From positions 1 to 64,000 of the forward strand of contig JAEXFN010000003.1 in the NCBI GenBank assembly GCA_023400055.1: 64,000 bases of DNA. The letters run 5' to 3'. The translations under genes were made by a program, and so were the position numbers. This document shows positions 36,362-45,228 of this stretch, in pieces; within the stretch, counting starts at the first letter, position 1; each line of letters starts with the position of its first letter. The notes under the pieces were generated by a model that searched no databases, had not been told where the DNA came from, and was given only the letters and a program-made list of their open reading frames with translations. The DNA is from Bacillota bacterium (GTDB lineage Bacteria > Bacillota > UBA4882 > UBA8346).

Positions 36362-36805
36362 TTATTCGCTGGTCGAGCCGTTGCTGACCGCCAAGACCGA
36401 GCTGAGCTCCACCAGTGTGCCGCCGACCGACAGATAGGTGTTGCCGCTCTTGGTGATCACCGAGTCCACGGTTCCGCTCTGGGTGGTGGACGCCCCGGTG
36501 CTGTCGGTCGTCTCATAGGTCACGTTTTTGCCGAGCATGCTGTAGGCTCTGGTCGAATCGATGCCGCTGACCAGGGTGTTCAACCGCTCCAGCGAGCTGA
36601 TCTGGGCCATTTGCGAGACATATTCGGTGTTGCTGACCGGATCGGTCGGGTCTTGATACTGCAATTCCGTGGCCAGCAACTGGACGAAGGAGTCAAAATC
36701 ACTGAGGGAATCGCTGCCCGTGGTGCTGTCGCTGCTGCTACTGCTGGTGGTCGAAGGGCTGAGCCAGTACGATGAGGTTGAATCCGATACCGAGCTGGTA
36801 CTCAT
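36362..36805 (-). CDS. flgD: Hook capping protein FlgD
   Basis: 147 residues. The conserved FlgD block FDSFVQLLATELQYQDPTDP then EYVSQMAQISSLERLNTL is unmistakable. The N-terminus is Ser/Thr-rich. It is shorter than proteobacterial FlgD, as is usual in Bacillota, ending in a small beta domain (GTVDSVITKSGNTYLSVGG). The start at 36805 follows GGAGG by 10 nt. It is the first gene of the seven-gene run to 28273. The 107 nt before flgE hold no gene. Confidence 0.93.
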   Translation of the reverse strand: MSTSSVSDSTSSYWLSPSTTSSSSSDSTTGSDSLSDFDSFVQLLATELQYQDPTDPVSNTEYVSQMAQISSLERLNTLVSGIDSTRAYSMLGKNVTYETTDSTGASTTQSGTVDSVITKSGNTYLSVGGTLVELSSVLAVSNGSTSE

Positions 36806-37148
36806 GGGGTTAATTCCTCCTTTTTTCAATTTAAAATTTAGGAAACTACTACACCTTCGAAAAGATTTGTTGGATTTTTATTAAGAAATCGAAAAACTGC
36901 CAATTTTTCTGATCGGCGGAGCGGCGGCTCAGCCGAGCCGAGGGCGGCGCGGTCAAAGCGCGCCGAAAAGGGGATAAAGAGGAAAACCCGGACCCATCGC
37001 GAATCATTTTTATGGCCATAATTATCCGAAGCTTCCCGTCCGTTCCCCGATTCGCGGGAACGGATCCGGATAGCAAGGCGGATGGGTTTGGCAAGGCAAG
37101 GTGGATATTCCGACGAGTGGATATTCCAACGAGAGGAGCGGTTGCGGA

Positions 37149-38168
37149 ATGAAAGTACTTTTTATCGGAGGAACCGGCGTGATCAGCGAGGGCGTGTCCC
37201 GGCTGGCGGTCGAACGGGGAATCGATTTATATCTCTTGAACCGGGGCAACCGGGACGTGCTGTTTCCGGAAGGAGCCCGGCGAATCCAGGGGGACATCGG
37301 CGATCCCGCGCAGGTCGCCGCGGCCCTGGGCGTGCTGCATTTCGACGCGGTGGTCGACTGGATCGCCTTCACCCCGGATCAGGTGCGGCGGGATATCGAT
37401 CTTTTCCGGGGGCGGACCGACCAATATATCTTTATCAGTTCGGCCTCGGCCTATCAGAAGCCGGTCTCGGACTACCGGATCACCGAATCGACGCCGTTGG
37501 CCAACCCCCACTGGCAATATTCGCGGGACAAAATCGCCGGCGAGCAGTTGCTGGTGGACGAATACCGCGCCAGTGGCTTCCCGATGACCATTGTCCGGCC
37601 CTCCCACACCTACGGCAACACCATGATTCCGGTGGGGGTGGACTGCTGGAAGAAGCCCTGGACCTTGGTGGACCGCATCCGCCGCGGCAAAAAGATCATC
37701 ATTCACGGCGACGGGACCTCCCTCTGGGTGATGACCCATAATACCGATTTCGGCAAGGGCCTGCTGGGGCTGGTCGGCAATCAGCGGGCCATCGGCCATG
37801 CTTTTCATATTACTTCCGATGAAGTGCTCAGCTGGAACCAGATTTACGCCGCCATCGGCAAAGCGGCCGGCGCCGAGATCCGGGCGGTCCATATTCCGTC
37901 GGACTTTCTGGCCGCCGTTTTTCCCGACGGCGAGGGGAGCCTGATCGGAGATAAGGCGCAGAGCGTGGTTTTTGACAACAGCAAGATCAAACATTTCGTG
38001 CCGGGCTTCACCGCCACCGTCCCCTTCGCCCAGGGCGTGAAACAGTCGATCGCCTGGTTCGAGGCCCATCCCGAATACTGCGTGGTGGACGAGGAATGGA
38101 ACCGGCTGATCGACAAGATTATCGCCGCCTATGAGACGGCGATCGCGGCCGCCAAAGGTCAGTTTTAA
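37149..38168 (+). CDS. NAD-dependent epimerase/dehydratase (extended SDR)
   Basis: 340 residues. Rossmann motif FIGGTGVISEGVSRLAVERG (a GGTG variant of GxxGxxG), SSASAYQKP, and the catalytic Y-S-R-D-K as YxxxK. The family changes sugar nucleotides or similar substrates; some relatives act on plant-type RNA-binding folds, so the substrate is not predictable. The start ATG has AGGAG 10 nt upstream. Two nearly identical 16-nt direct repeats (GTGGATATTCCGACGA type, 37102-37133) precede it. The gap 36806-37148 shows no other feature. It stands alone with a strong terminator. Confidence 0.85.
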   Translation: MKVLFIGGTGVISEGVSRLAVERGIDLYLLNRGNRDVLFPEGARRIQGDIGDPAQVAAALGVLHFDAVVDWIAFTPDQVRRDIDLFRGRTDQYIFISSASAYQKPVSDYRITESTPLANPHWQYSRDKIAGEQLLVDEYRASGFPMTIVRPSHTYGNTMIPVGVDCWKKPWTLVDRIRRGKKIIIHGDGTSLWVMTHNTDFGKGLLGLVGNQRAIGHAFHITSDEVLSWNQIYAAIGKAAGAEIRAVHIPSDFLAAVFPDGEGSLIGDKAQSVVFDNSKIKHFVPGFTATVPFAQGVKQSIAWFEAHPEYCVVDEEWNRLIDKIIAAYETAIAAAKGQF

Positions 38169-38209
38169 CCGCGCCTTCCACAATGGCCCCATCCCGGTTT
38201 CCGGCGATC

Positions 38210-38274
38210 AAAAAAACCGCCATCCGCTTCTTTGGGCACGATCCGTGCCTTGACAAAGCGGGTTGCGGTTTTTT
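38210..38274. terminator. Bidirectional intrinsic terminator
   Basis: AAAAAAACCGC at one end and GCGGTTTTTTT at the other enclose an inner CCGCTTCTTTG / CAAAGCGG stem. A-run and T-run make it work both ways, for the epimerase gene (+) and possibly for transcripts arriving from the right. A smaller hairpin (CCGCCG/CGGCGG) follows at about 38285; 38300-38457 holds nothing else clear. Confidence 0.9.
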
Positions 38275-38457
38275 TAGTTTCCCCGCCGCCGGTGTCATCC
38301 GGCGGCTTCCGTTATTGCGCGAAAAGGATTAGAAGCTACGTGCTAAAGTCCATCGAATCGAAAAAACTTTACGAAAGCAATTTTAACGACTTTATCCCTT
38401 GCTTCTCCGAGCTTTGGTGATCACCCCGACCTTCGGCCAGGGTTTATCACAACGCTT

Positions 38458-40245
38458 TTAGAACATCTCGCCGATGCTGAAGACCAACCGGTTGTCCTGT
38501 TTGGAGTTCCAGGCCTGATCCAGGCGCAGCACGCCGAGCATCGGGAGGTTATAGCGGAAGCCGAGGCCGTAATCCCAGGCGAACGAGTTTCCATCGTCGT
38601 TGTTATGGATCTGTCCGGCATCGTAAAACAACACGAATTCCAGGCTCTTATTGGATGGCATCCGGTAACGCAGCTCGGTGTTGGCCATCAGGTACCGTTC
38701 GCCAATGAGCCCTTCGGTTGTATCGCTGCTGTAACGGCGGTCGGCGAAACCGCGCAGCTTGTACATTCCGCCCAGGTACAACGCATCGTAGTCGGGATAA
38801 TCCCCGGTGATCACCGAAGCCTGCAAGCGGTTGGCCCAGACCAGATTGGACGATAAGGACCGGAACCATTTGCCCTCCAGGATTCCTTTCTGATAATTGA
38901 ACTCGCCGCCGAGGTATTTGCCGGCCACATCGTAATCGGCGTATAACTGGTAGCCGCCGTCGACGAAATTGCGGTCCTGGTAGGAGAGCTTGTTCTTGGT
39001 CAGGCTAAAGCCGATCGAGTTATCCCAAAACTCGATCTCCGATCCACCCAGACTGACCGTAGTATCCTCGCTGGAGTCGGTATAAATATCGGGGATCGAG
39101 TCCCGTTGCACAGTGAATTTGACCTGGCCGCGCAAGTCTTTGGCGATGGGGCGGCCGAACGACACCGAGAGCCCGGTTTCGACCAGATGAATATAGTAAG
39201 CGGTGCTATCCGTCGGGTACCAGGACTTCAGGGTCGAGTAGAAATAATTGTCGCTATTCCACATGGACAGGCTGAACGAAGTATGCTTGTCATCCAGCCA
39301 GGGTTCGGTAAAGGTAAAGCTGGCGTCATGTTCCGATTTCGAATAGTTGAGGTCGATGCCGAGATTCTGGCCCAACCCCATCAGGTTGGCCTCGGAATAG
39401 CTGAGCACTCCGCCGATCTCCCCGTCGTTCTGGCCGAAGCTGACTCCGAAAGAGAAGCTGCCGGTCTGGGCCTCCTTGACGTCGAAGATCACGTCATAGG
39501 CATCGGGAATCGTACTCTTCTCCAGCCGCGGCTCGACATTGTCGAACAAACGCAGCCGCATCAGCGTCATGTAATCTTCCTTTAAAGCATTATAGTTGAT
39601 GACCTCGCCCTCGTGGATCGTCAGCTCCCGCCGGACCACCTCGTCCTTGGTCTTCACGAGGCCATTGATGATAATCTTGCCGTACTTGAGTTCCACCAGT
39701 TCGACCTGGACGACGCCATCGGCGGAGATAGATACCGAATTGCTGCGGGGCTCGATGAACAGCCCTTTCTTCTCGCGGCAGCTCCGCAACGCCCGGGCCA
39801 GGTCGTCCCGGAAGATGGCGCTGCTGAATACCTCACCCGGCTTTTGGGTAAAGAATGATTGCAGCTCCTCCGGCTTGATCTGGGTGAGGCCCCGCAGCTG
39901 AATGGCTTTGAGGGTCGGGTTCTCCACCACGTCGATGGTCACCTTGATCCCGTCCAGCAGCGTCTCGGTCCGGATGTTGACGGCGGAGAAATAGCCCAGA
40001 TTCATGATGGCCTGCCGGTCCGCCTCGGCCTTGGCGGAATCGAACGGCTCCCCGATCCGGGTATTGGCGATGGCCCCGAGTATCTTCTCCGCAGGCACTC
40101 CGGCGTTTCCCGCGACGTCGAACATCAGAATATTGGGATTGGCTTCGGCGAGGGCCGGAGCCGCCCAAGCCGCGGTCAAACAAAGCATGATCGCCAAAGT
40201 AACAAGTTCACCCGTACGCTTGGGATTGAGCTTGAACTTGAACAT
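38458..40245 (-). CDS. bamA: BamA-family outer-membrane protein (Omp85)
   Basis: About 595 residues. A signal peptide ends at PALAEA. Three POTRA domains follow (about residues 36-110, 110-190, 190-265; each with the pattern INGL/LRGL ... F ... L). The last 330 residues form a beta barrel with alternating aromatic strands, the lid-loop motif LRGFADRRY (V/LRGF), and a terminal Phe (GEMF), the outer-membrane beta-signal. Omp85 proteins insert or secrete outer-membrane proteins, so the cell must have an outer membrane. Three rather than five POTRAs is usual in diderm Bacillota. The start at 40245 follows GGGGGA. It has no bam, skp or LPS genes beside it; a TamA-like role is the alternative. Confidence 0.9.
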   Translation of the reverse strand: MFKFKLNPKRTGELVTLAIMLCLTAAWAAPALAEANPNILMFDVAGNAGVPAEKILGAIANTRIGEPFDSAKAEADRQAIMNLGYFSAVNIRTETLLDGIKVTIDVVENPTLKAIQLRGLTQIKPEELQSFFTQKPGEVFSSAIFRDDLARALRSCREKKGLFIEPRSNSVSISADGVVQVELVELKYGKIIINGLVKTKDEVVRRELTIHEGEVINYNALKEDYMTLMRLRLFDNVEPRLEKSTIPDAYDVIFDVKEAQTGSFSFGVSFGQNDGEIGGVLSYSEANLMGLGQNLGIDLNYSKSEHDASFTFTEPWLDDKHTSFSLSMWNSDNYFYSTLKSWYPTDSTAYYIHLVETGLSVSFGRPIAKDLRGQVKFTVQRDSIPDIYTDSSEDTTVSLGGSEIEFWDNSIGFSLTKNKLSYQDRNFVDGGYQLYADYDVAGKYLGGEFNYQKGILEGKWFRSLSSNLVWANRLQASVITGDYPDYDALYLGGMYKLRGFADRRYSSDTTEGLIGERYLMANTELRYRMPSNKSLEFVLFYDAGQIHNNDDGNSFAWDYGLGFRYNLPMLGVLRLDQAWNSKQDNRLVFSIGEMF

Positions 40246-40485
40246 AAAGTGTCCCCCTTCTTTGGAATTTACAAGCGCAAATTCATTAATCTTCCTTTGT
40301 AACGGCCAGCGTCCCGGATAGTTTCCAAACACCCTGAATTAAATGAAATTCTAAGGTCCTCCCGGGCGATAGCCATGGAATAAATTCCTTACTTATTCTA
40401 TCATGTCCGGCTATAAGACACGATGCATATATAAGAAAATAAAGTGAATTTTTTTGGATCGAGTTTCTATTTTCGGGATAGAAAC

Positions 40486-40801
40486 AGATCACTTACTCAT
40501 AAAACGAGTTCTTTCATTAACAAAAATGAGCTTACTTATCCACAAAATAAGCTTGTTGAGCGACTGAACGAGCTCACTTATTCACAAAAAGAGCCCGTTT
40601 ATTAACAAAATGAGCTCACTTATTCACAAAATAAGCTTGTTGAGCGACTGAGCAAGCTCATTTATTCACAAAAAGAGCTCTTTTATTAACAAAATGAGCT
40701 CACTTATCCACAAAATGAGCTTGTTGAACGACTAAACGAGCTCTTTTATCCACAAAAAGAACTCGTTTATTAACAAAACGAGTTCTAAACTCATCCGACT
40801 G
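40486..40801. repeat. 21-nt palindromic repeat array D with 84-nt super-repeat
   Basis: Fifteen units start with AG(C/T)TC or a variant at 40486, 40507, 40529, 40550, then every 21 nt to 40781; only one of 14 steps is 22. Unit junctions form GAGCTC or GAGCTT palindromes. The unit AGCTTGTTGAGCGACTG recurs at 40550, 40634 and 40718, so groups of four units repeat every 84 nt. Stop codons occur in the frames I read, so it is not coding. A hairpin (GTTTCTAT/ATAGAAAC, 40463-40485) abuts the left end. It lies between the bamA gene and the small gene at 40943, both on the minus strand. Confidence 0.92.
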
Positions 40802-40877
40802 TTTCTACAAGGCAAGCCGCCCTGGAATCGGAGCGAACTTTCAAGGACTGCACTTCCGCTTCCTAAAATAGCGACGG

Positions 40878-40912
40878 CCATAAAATAAGGGGTCAACCGT
40901 CCGGTCAACCCC
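40878..40912 (-). terminator. Terminator of the small membrane-peptide gene
   Basis: Ten-base arms (40889-40898, 40903-40912) pair with two G-U wobbles around a 4-nt loop; the minus strand continues TTATTTTATGG. It lies 30 nt past the small gene's stop codon. Confidence 0.7.
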
Positions 40913-40942
40913 TATTATCTGTTTATCCATTAAAAACTGGTT

Positions 40943-41059
40943 TTAATTCCACCAGGAGCTAAAACCAACTACCAGGAGAACGAGGATCAAGAAGGTCAAA
41001 AAGGCGATGCCAATGCCCCAGCCTCCTCCACCGTCCCATAACGCTTTAAGATCCGCCAT
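40943..41059 (-). CDS. 38-residue membrane peptide (YjcZ-like)
   Basis: A small gene with a clear AAAGGAGTGA site 8 nt before the ATG at 41059. The product begins MADLKALWDGGGGWGIGIAF, continues as one hydrophobic helix (LTFLILVLLVVGF) and ends SSWWN. The glycine-rich lead and single helix resemble the YjcZ/small sporulation membrane peptides of Bacillota, though not closely enough to be sure. It has its own terminator. The stretch 41060-41396 upstream shows no other gene. Confidence 0.75.
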   Translation of the reverse strand: MADLKALWDGGGGWGIGIAFLTFLILVLLVVGFSSWWN

Positions 41060-41396
41060 CGATTTTCACTCCTTTTTGCGAACGGGACCGAATGGTTTAT
41101 CTAGTCCCTTTACCCTCATATTATGAATCATATCCGCCGGACGAATTACGGCCAAAGCAATTTTATGAAGTTGATGCCTTTGCACAGTTACCAAGGGCAT
41201 CTTCCGGCTTTTCGACAAAAATTCGGCCCTTCACCCAAAATTGCATTTTTTGCGGCTGATTGCGGATCTTTATTGCCTAAAATTATTCCGCCCCGGCGTA
41301 AAGGAGAATAAAATCTTCTAAAACAGGTCCCGCCCAAATCAGGCGGACCGGAAGCCGCGGGCGAGGCGGCCCGGGTTTGCGCCCGTTCGGCCCTTG

Positions 41397-42419
41397 CTAT
41401 CGTTTGCCCCAGTTTTTCTCGATGGTCTGCCAAAACTTCGGATCTTCGAAACCCAGCCGCCAAATGCAGATTCCGGAGAGTTTATACTTTTTCACCAGGT
41501 CAATCTTGGTTTGTAGCGTCGCGTAGTTCTCGAACCAGATTTCGCGTTCGGTGCCGGAAGCGTCCCAGTAAACATAGTAGGGTTCCTGGTAAGCATCGCT
41601 CCATTTGACCTGGTAACCCCGGACAGCGGCATCGCTCAAAATCTGGCGGGACGGTTTCGAAAAACCGCCCGGCCGGCCGAGCGGCCAGTCGTAACCGTAA
41701 GTGGCGACGCCCAGACAGATTTGCGAGGGTTTGAAGCCCTGGTCGATGGCGGTCCTGATATTTCGCTCGACCCATTCGAACGGGGCGATCGGTCCCGGCG
41801 GGCTTCCTTCCTGGCGGAAGTCATAGCACATGATGGTCACCTTGTCGACGAACCGGGTTAAAGCGCCATAATCGTAAACCCCGGCGATCTCCGTCGGCAC
41901 GTTCACATGGGGCAAAACCGACATGTGGGTCTCGCGGTTCAGCTTCTTCAGCTGAGCGGAGAGCAGCTGGATAAACAAGGTCATCTTATCGCGGTCCAGG
42001 CTGAAATCCTTGTTGGCGGTGGTCGGGATGAACTCAAAATCGATATTGACGCCGTCATAGCGGTTGTCCCGCACCACCCGGACGATATTGGCGATGGCAT
42101 TGTCCCGGGCCTGCTGGTTCAGAAGGATCGTATCCTGGCTCGGCACCACGTTAATCAGGGGCAGAATCTTGATTTTGGCCTCGCGCGCCTTGGCAATGGC
42201 CTGCATATTCGGATCTTCCTCCAGGGAACCGTCCTGGCGCACATGATACCACAACGGGTAGATCTTATCGATAATTTGGCGGTGGGCCACTAACGACGGC
42301 AGTGAATCCAGGCCGCCCGGCTGGTTGACATAGAAACCTCCCACGCCGGGCCGGTTCAGCCGGCATCCGGCCAGGGCCACGGTTAAAAGCAAACTGATCC
42401 AAAACCAACTTTTTTTCAC
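41397..42419 (-). CDS. Glycoside hydrolase family 18 lipoprotein
   Basis: About 340 residues. A lipoprotein signal ends at VALAGC. The GH18 barrel carries DGVNIDFEF, where the final Glu is the catalytic acid (DxxDxDxE), plus VTIMCYDFRQEG and ATYGYDWP typical of the YaaH/SleL spore-peptidoglycan group. It probably cleaves N-acetylglucosamine linkages in cortex or wall peptidoglycan. There are no LysM domains, unlike SleL. I choose GTG 42419 (GGAGG 6 nt upstream, giving VKKSWFW); ATG 42425 is in frame. Confidence 0.88.
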   Translation of the reverse strand: MKKSWFWISLLLTVALAGCRLNRPGVGGFYVNQPGGLDSLPSLVAHRQIIDKIYPLWYHVRQDGSLEEDPNMQAIAKAREAKIKILPLINVVPSQDTILLNQQARDNAIANIVRVVRDNRYDGVNIDFEFIPTTANKDFSLDRDKMTLFIQLLSAQLKKLNRETHMSVLPHVNVPTEIAGVYDYGALTRFVDKVTIMCYDFRQEGSPPGPIAPFEWVERNIRTAIDQGFKPSQICLGVATYGYDWPLGRPGGFSKPSRQILSDAAVRGYQVKWSDAYQEPYYVYWDASGTEREIWFENYATLQTKIDLVKKYKLSGICIWRLGFEDPKFWQTIEKNWGKR

Positions 42420-43021
42420 GTCCATCCTCCATGGCGTCGCTGCATTCCGGCGGTTCGAGTCATCGAAAATCATCATTCATACATCTAACCATTACAGCGG
42501 ATCGATCAGCTCGATCCCGGCGAACCGCCAACTTCCAAAAGCCAGCGGCGATCGGATCCGTCAGGAAAGCTTACTTTTAACATTTCCAAACCGGGGTTTT
42601 TTATAATCATGAAGTGAATCACGGAGCGATTTACGAGCGTGGAAGAGTAGGAGCGTATTATCCGGATGAATGAATCGAAGATCCGCCATGCGATTAAAGT
42701 TGTCGACCCATCTAAATACTAAATGATGTCCCAAATATGGATCACGTGCTGTTCAAAAAGAAGATGTCATTATCCCTAAATTAATTATTGGGCCAATCCG
42801 AGCGTATCAAAAATGCCTGTCTCCTCTTTATAAGCCGACATGCGTCGCTTGTAGAGCATTTTTTGTCATTAAATCTCACCCGTTTACGGTTTGGAGAATT
42901 GGATGAGTCGCTCAAGAAAGAAATTAACTTCGTCGTTTTTAAAGGAATGAAGCAACGAAAGTATAGACCGATTGATTAAGGTAAAAAATTGAAACGAATT
43001 CAAATCACGGGAGGGGTTTGA
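42420..43021. other. Long gap without a supported gene
   Basis: About 600 nt between the GH18 gene and the ferritin-like gene. A TATAAT occurs near 42611, with only weak -35 sequences before it. A 63-codon frame at 42788-42979 has no ribosome binding site and no recognisable sequence. No repeat or RNA was seen. Confidence 0.5.
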
Positions 43022-43495
43022 TTGGATTTCGACCAACTTTCCGCCAAACTTCGTGAATTCTATATGCTTGAGACTTATCAACTCAAACTTTATACGGATC
43101 AGATCGATTCATTGCCTGATGAATATACGGCCTATGCGTTTGAAAGAATGAAAGAACTCGAGCAAAGCCATGTGGATTATTTTAGTGAAAAAATGCAGGA
43201 GCTCGGTATCGCCAAACCGGAAATTGCCGGAGAGACGTTTAGCCTTGCCGGATTCGTTTCTGCCAAGGCGCTGGATCTCTTTTCGTTGAAGGAAAGATAC
43301 CAGCTGGGTATAGCGGTCGAGGGAAAAGCCGCCGAAATGTACTATTCATTTATCAAAATGGCTGAAGGAGATAAGCAACTTAAGCAACTGGTGCGGACGC
43401 TCTGGCACAACCGGACCGATGAAGAATTCCATAAGTTTTGGTTCAAAGCCAACTTGGAAAAGATCGAACTGGAGGAAAAAATTAAGCGTGTTTAG
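43022..43495 (+). CDS. Ferritin-like four-helix protein
   Basis: 157 residues, all helical, with the metal-ligand pattern of ferritin-like proteins: MKELEQSHVDYF (E..xxH) in helix 2 and EGKAAEMYYSFIK with DEEFHKFWF (E..H) later. It may bind a di-iron centre, as rubrerythrin-like or COQ7-like proteins do. The start is TTG after GGGAGGGG. It overlaps the next gene by 8 nt, so it is translated with the membrane protein. Exact family not determined. Confidence 0.72.
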   Translation: MDFDQLSAKLREFYMLETYQLKLYTDQIDSLPDEYTAYAFERMKELEQSHVDYFSEKMQELGIAKPEIAGETFSLAGFVSAKALDLFSLKERYQLGIAVEGKAAEMYYSFIKMAEGDKQLKQLVRTLWHNRTDEEFHKFWFKANLEKIELEEKIKRV

Positions 43496-43943
43496 GGATA
43501 AAATTCTGCTGGCCGGAATCGCCGGTTTGATTGGAATCCTTGCCGATGAGGTCATCGAATGGGGAGCGTTTCTTTTAAAATTAACCGACCGCATCACCAT
43601 CCACATGATTGGCAGTATCATGTATAGCTCGCTTCAGCTAAATTCCACTCAAATACTCATTGGTGAAGTTGCCCATTTGATTGCCGGGTTTGTTCTGGGC
43701 ATTATTCCACTGGTTTTCTACCTATGGTCCGGTAAGGAATATCCCGTCTTAAAAGGAGCGGGGATCGGCGCGGGCTTGTGGCTAAACCATTCCATATTTA
43801 TTCCCAGTTTTGTCGACGCGAGAATCCATCTTATTCCGACCACTGCGTCGTTAATCGTAGAATTAATCGCGATAACACTTTGGGGCATTGCGTCATATGG
43901 ATTTATTGTGAGGAACTGTTATCAAAATAACATGGGTGATTAA
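43488..43943 (+). CDS. Membrane protein, paralogue of its neighbour
   Basis: About 151 residues with four hydrophobic helices. Start GTG 43488 has GGAGG 12 nt upstream and overlaps the ferritin-like gene. The motif GAGIGAGLWLNHSIFIPSF is echoed in the next gene (GLGVSLWILHVSIIPKLW), and both end with a similar helix. No family recognised. The conserved His near the membrane face and the pairing with a di-iron-type protein suggest a shared membrane process (inference). Confidence 0.7.
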   Translation: MFRDKILLAGIAGLIGILADEVIEWGAFLLKLTDRITIHMIGSIMYSSLQLNSTQILIGEVAHLIAGFVLGIIPLVFYLWSGKEYPVLKGAGIGAGLWLNHSIFIPSFVDARIHLIPTTASLIVELIAITLWGIASYGFIVRNCYQNNMGD

Positions 43944-43964
43944 GACTGACGGTGGAGTTTCAAA

Positions 43965-44426
43965 TTGATAAAATTGTTAACTCGGATTTACCAAACCGAC
44001 CCCTATTTTGCCGGTTCTGTGTTGGGGTTTCTAACTACGTTTCCATATCTGATACTGGATTATCTGTCTTCGCTATTCTTTGCCGTCAATCCAATTCCCA
44101 TTTACTCCGCTACGCTGGTTGTTTCACATATCGAGATTCCCTGGGACTATGTCTTAGGGATAATTGCCGATTTAGCCGCGGGTTCTCTTTTAGGATTCTT
44201 GATCATCGTGGTTTTTCAACGGACGAGTTATGCCTATCTACAGGCCAAATGTCTCGGCCTGGGAGTCAGCTTATGGATTCTTCACGTTAGTATCATTCCC
44301 AAGCTCTGGGAGCCCGAGCTGTTGAAGCTGATGAACCGCCCCACAGTTTATGGGGCATTGGTGAATCATATTCTTTGGGGTCTGGCATTCGGATTCACCC
44401 TAAATTCCATACGGAACAAGCGATAA
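43965..44426 (+). CDS. Membrane protein, paralogue of its neighbour
   Basis: 153 residues with four hydrophobic helices (FAGSVLGFLTTFPYLILDYL; YVLGIIADLAAGSLLGFLII). Start TTG with GGTGGAG upstream, 21 nt after the previous gene. It shares the LW-x-x-H-x-S-x-IP motif with 43488-43943, so the pair may work as a heterodimer. Function unknown. The 273 nt downstream hold no supported gene. Confidence 0.7.
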   Translation: MIKLLTRIYQTDPYFAGSVLGFLTTFPYLILDYLSSLFFAVNPIPIYSATLVVSHIEIPWDYVLGIIADLAAGSLLGFLIIVVFQRTSYAYLQAKCLGLGVSLWILHVSIIPKLWEPELLKLMNRPTVYGALVNHILWGLAFGFTLNSIRNKR

Positions 44427-44699
44427 AACCGATTCTTTATTATAGTTGTCCATAGTAGTTTGCCAATTTAATTACTTTAAAGCCTAACTGCTACCCCGGT
44501 GATTATCCGACTACCTTTCCCGGTCGTCCATTCTACCGCACCGGCACCGCCAAGTAATGAAAGCCCTCACTACCATTACACCGTCACTTTCCGCTGATCC
44601 CAGCTTATTTCTTTGCCAAAGCTAATCCGTCCGTATGGGCATTATTGCTTTGATATCTGGTTTCATCGGCCAAAAGTCACATCCTCATGCCCGACTGTT

Positions 44700-45014
44700 T
44701 TACTCTGGTTTACTAGGAACAGGCGTTGGTGTCGGTCGCTTCGGATCCGCTTGCTCTTGACCAGGCTGCTTTGGTTTATTCGGTGATTCCTGCACTGGTT
44801 TCTTTACCGGTTGTTTTTGTACTGGCTGCTTTTGTTGCCCCTGTTTTTTGTCGGGTTGTTTTCGTACTGGTTTCTTTTGTCCAGGCTGTTTAGGCCCCAA
44901 TTGCTTAGGAATAGGGGTCGGAGTTGGAGATTCGGGAGGCGGCGGAGCCGCCAAAACATTTCCACCAAACGCCAACATCGATACTAACACGCTACCTAAA
45001 ATCCACTTTTTCAT
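44700..45014 (-). CDS. Secreted Lys/Pro/Gln-rich low-complexity protein
   Basis: 104 residues. Signal peptide MKKWILGSVLVSMLAFGG ending NVLAAPP, then repeats of the form KQP / KKP / GQ (KKPVRKQPDKKQ) flanked by PTPTP stretches. Such basic, proline-rich extensions often bind cell-wall polymers or act as spacers; no enzyme domain is present. Start 45014 with AGGAGGGG upstream. Stands alone. Confidence 0.65.
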   Translation of the reverse strand: MKKWILGSVLVSMLAFGGNVLAAPPPPESPTPTPIPKQLGPKQPGQKKPVRKQPDKKQGQQKQPVQKQPVKKPVQESPNKPKQPGQEQADPKRPTPTPVPSKPE

Positions 45015-45228
45015 CGTGTCCCCTCCTAAATAGTTCAACCGAAGAATTTTATTTAGTATACACCTCTAATGTGTCCATTCCATGAACGTAAAGTTCGATA
45101 GCGTTTTTAAAGCAGCGTAAATTGATAATCATTCAAAGCCTCACTCAATTAAACAAAGTTAGGTTATCGGCTTAAACCAAATTCCAATGGATACTCATAG
45201 AATGTAAAAAACCTATGAGGTGAAAATA

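Noticed and set aside
40486..40801. CRISPR array
   Set aside because: Units are contiguous 21-mers with no unique spacers, and no cas genes are present.
42788..42979. 63-codon plus-strand frame
   Set aside because: No ribosome site and no recognisable sequence.
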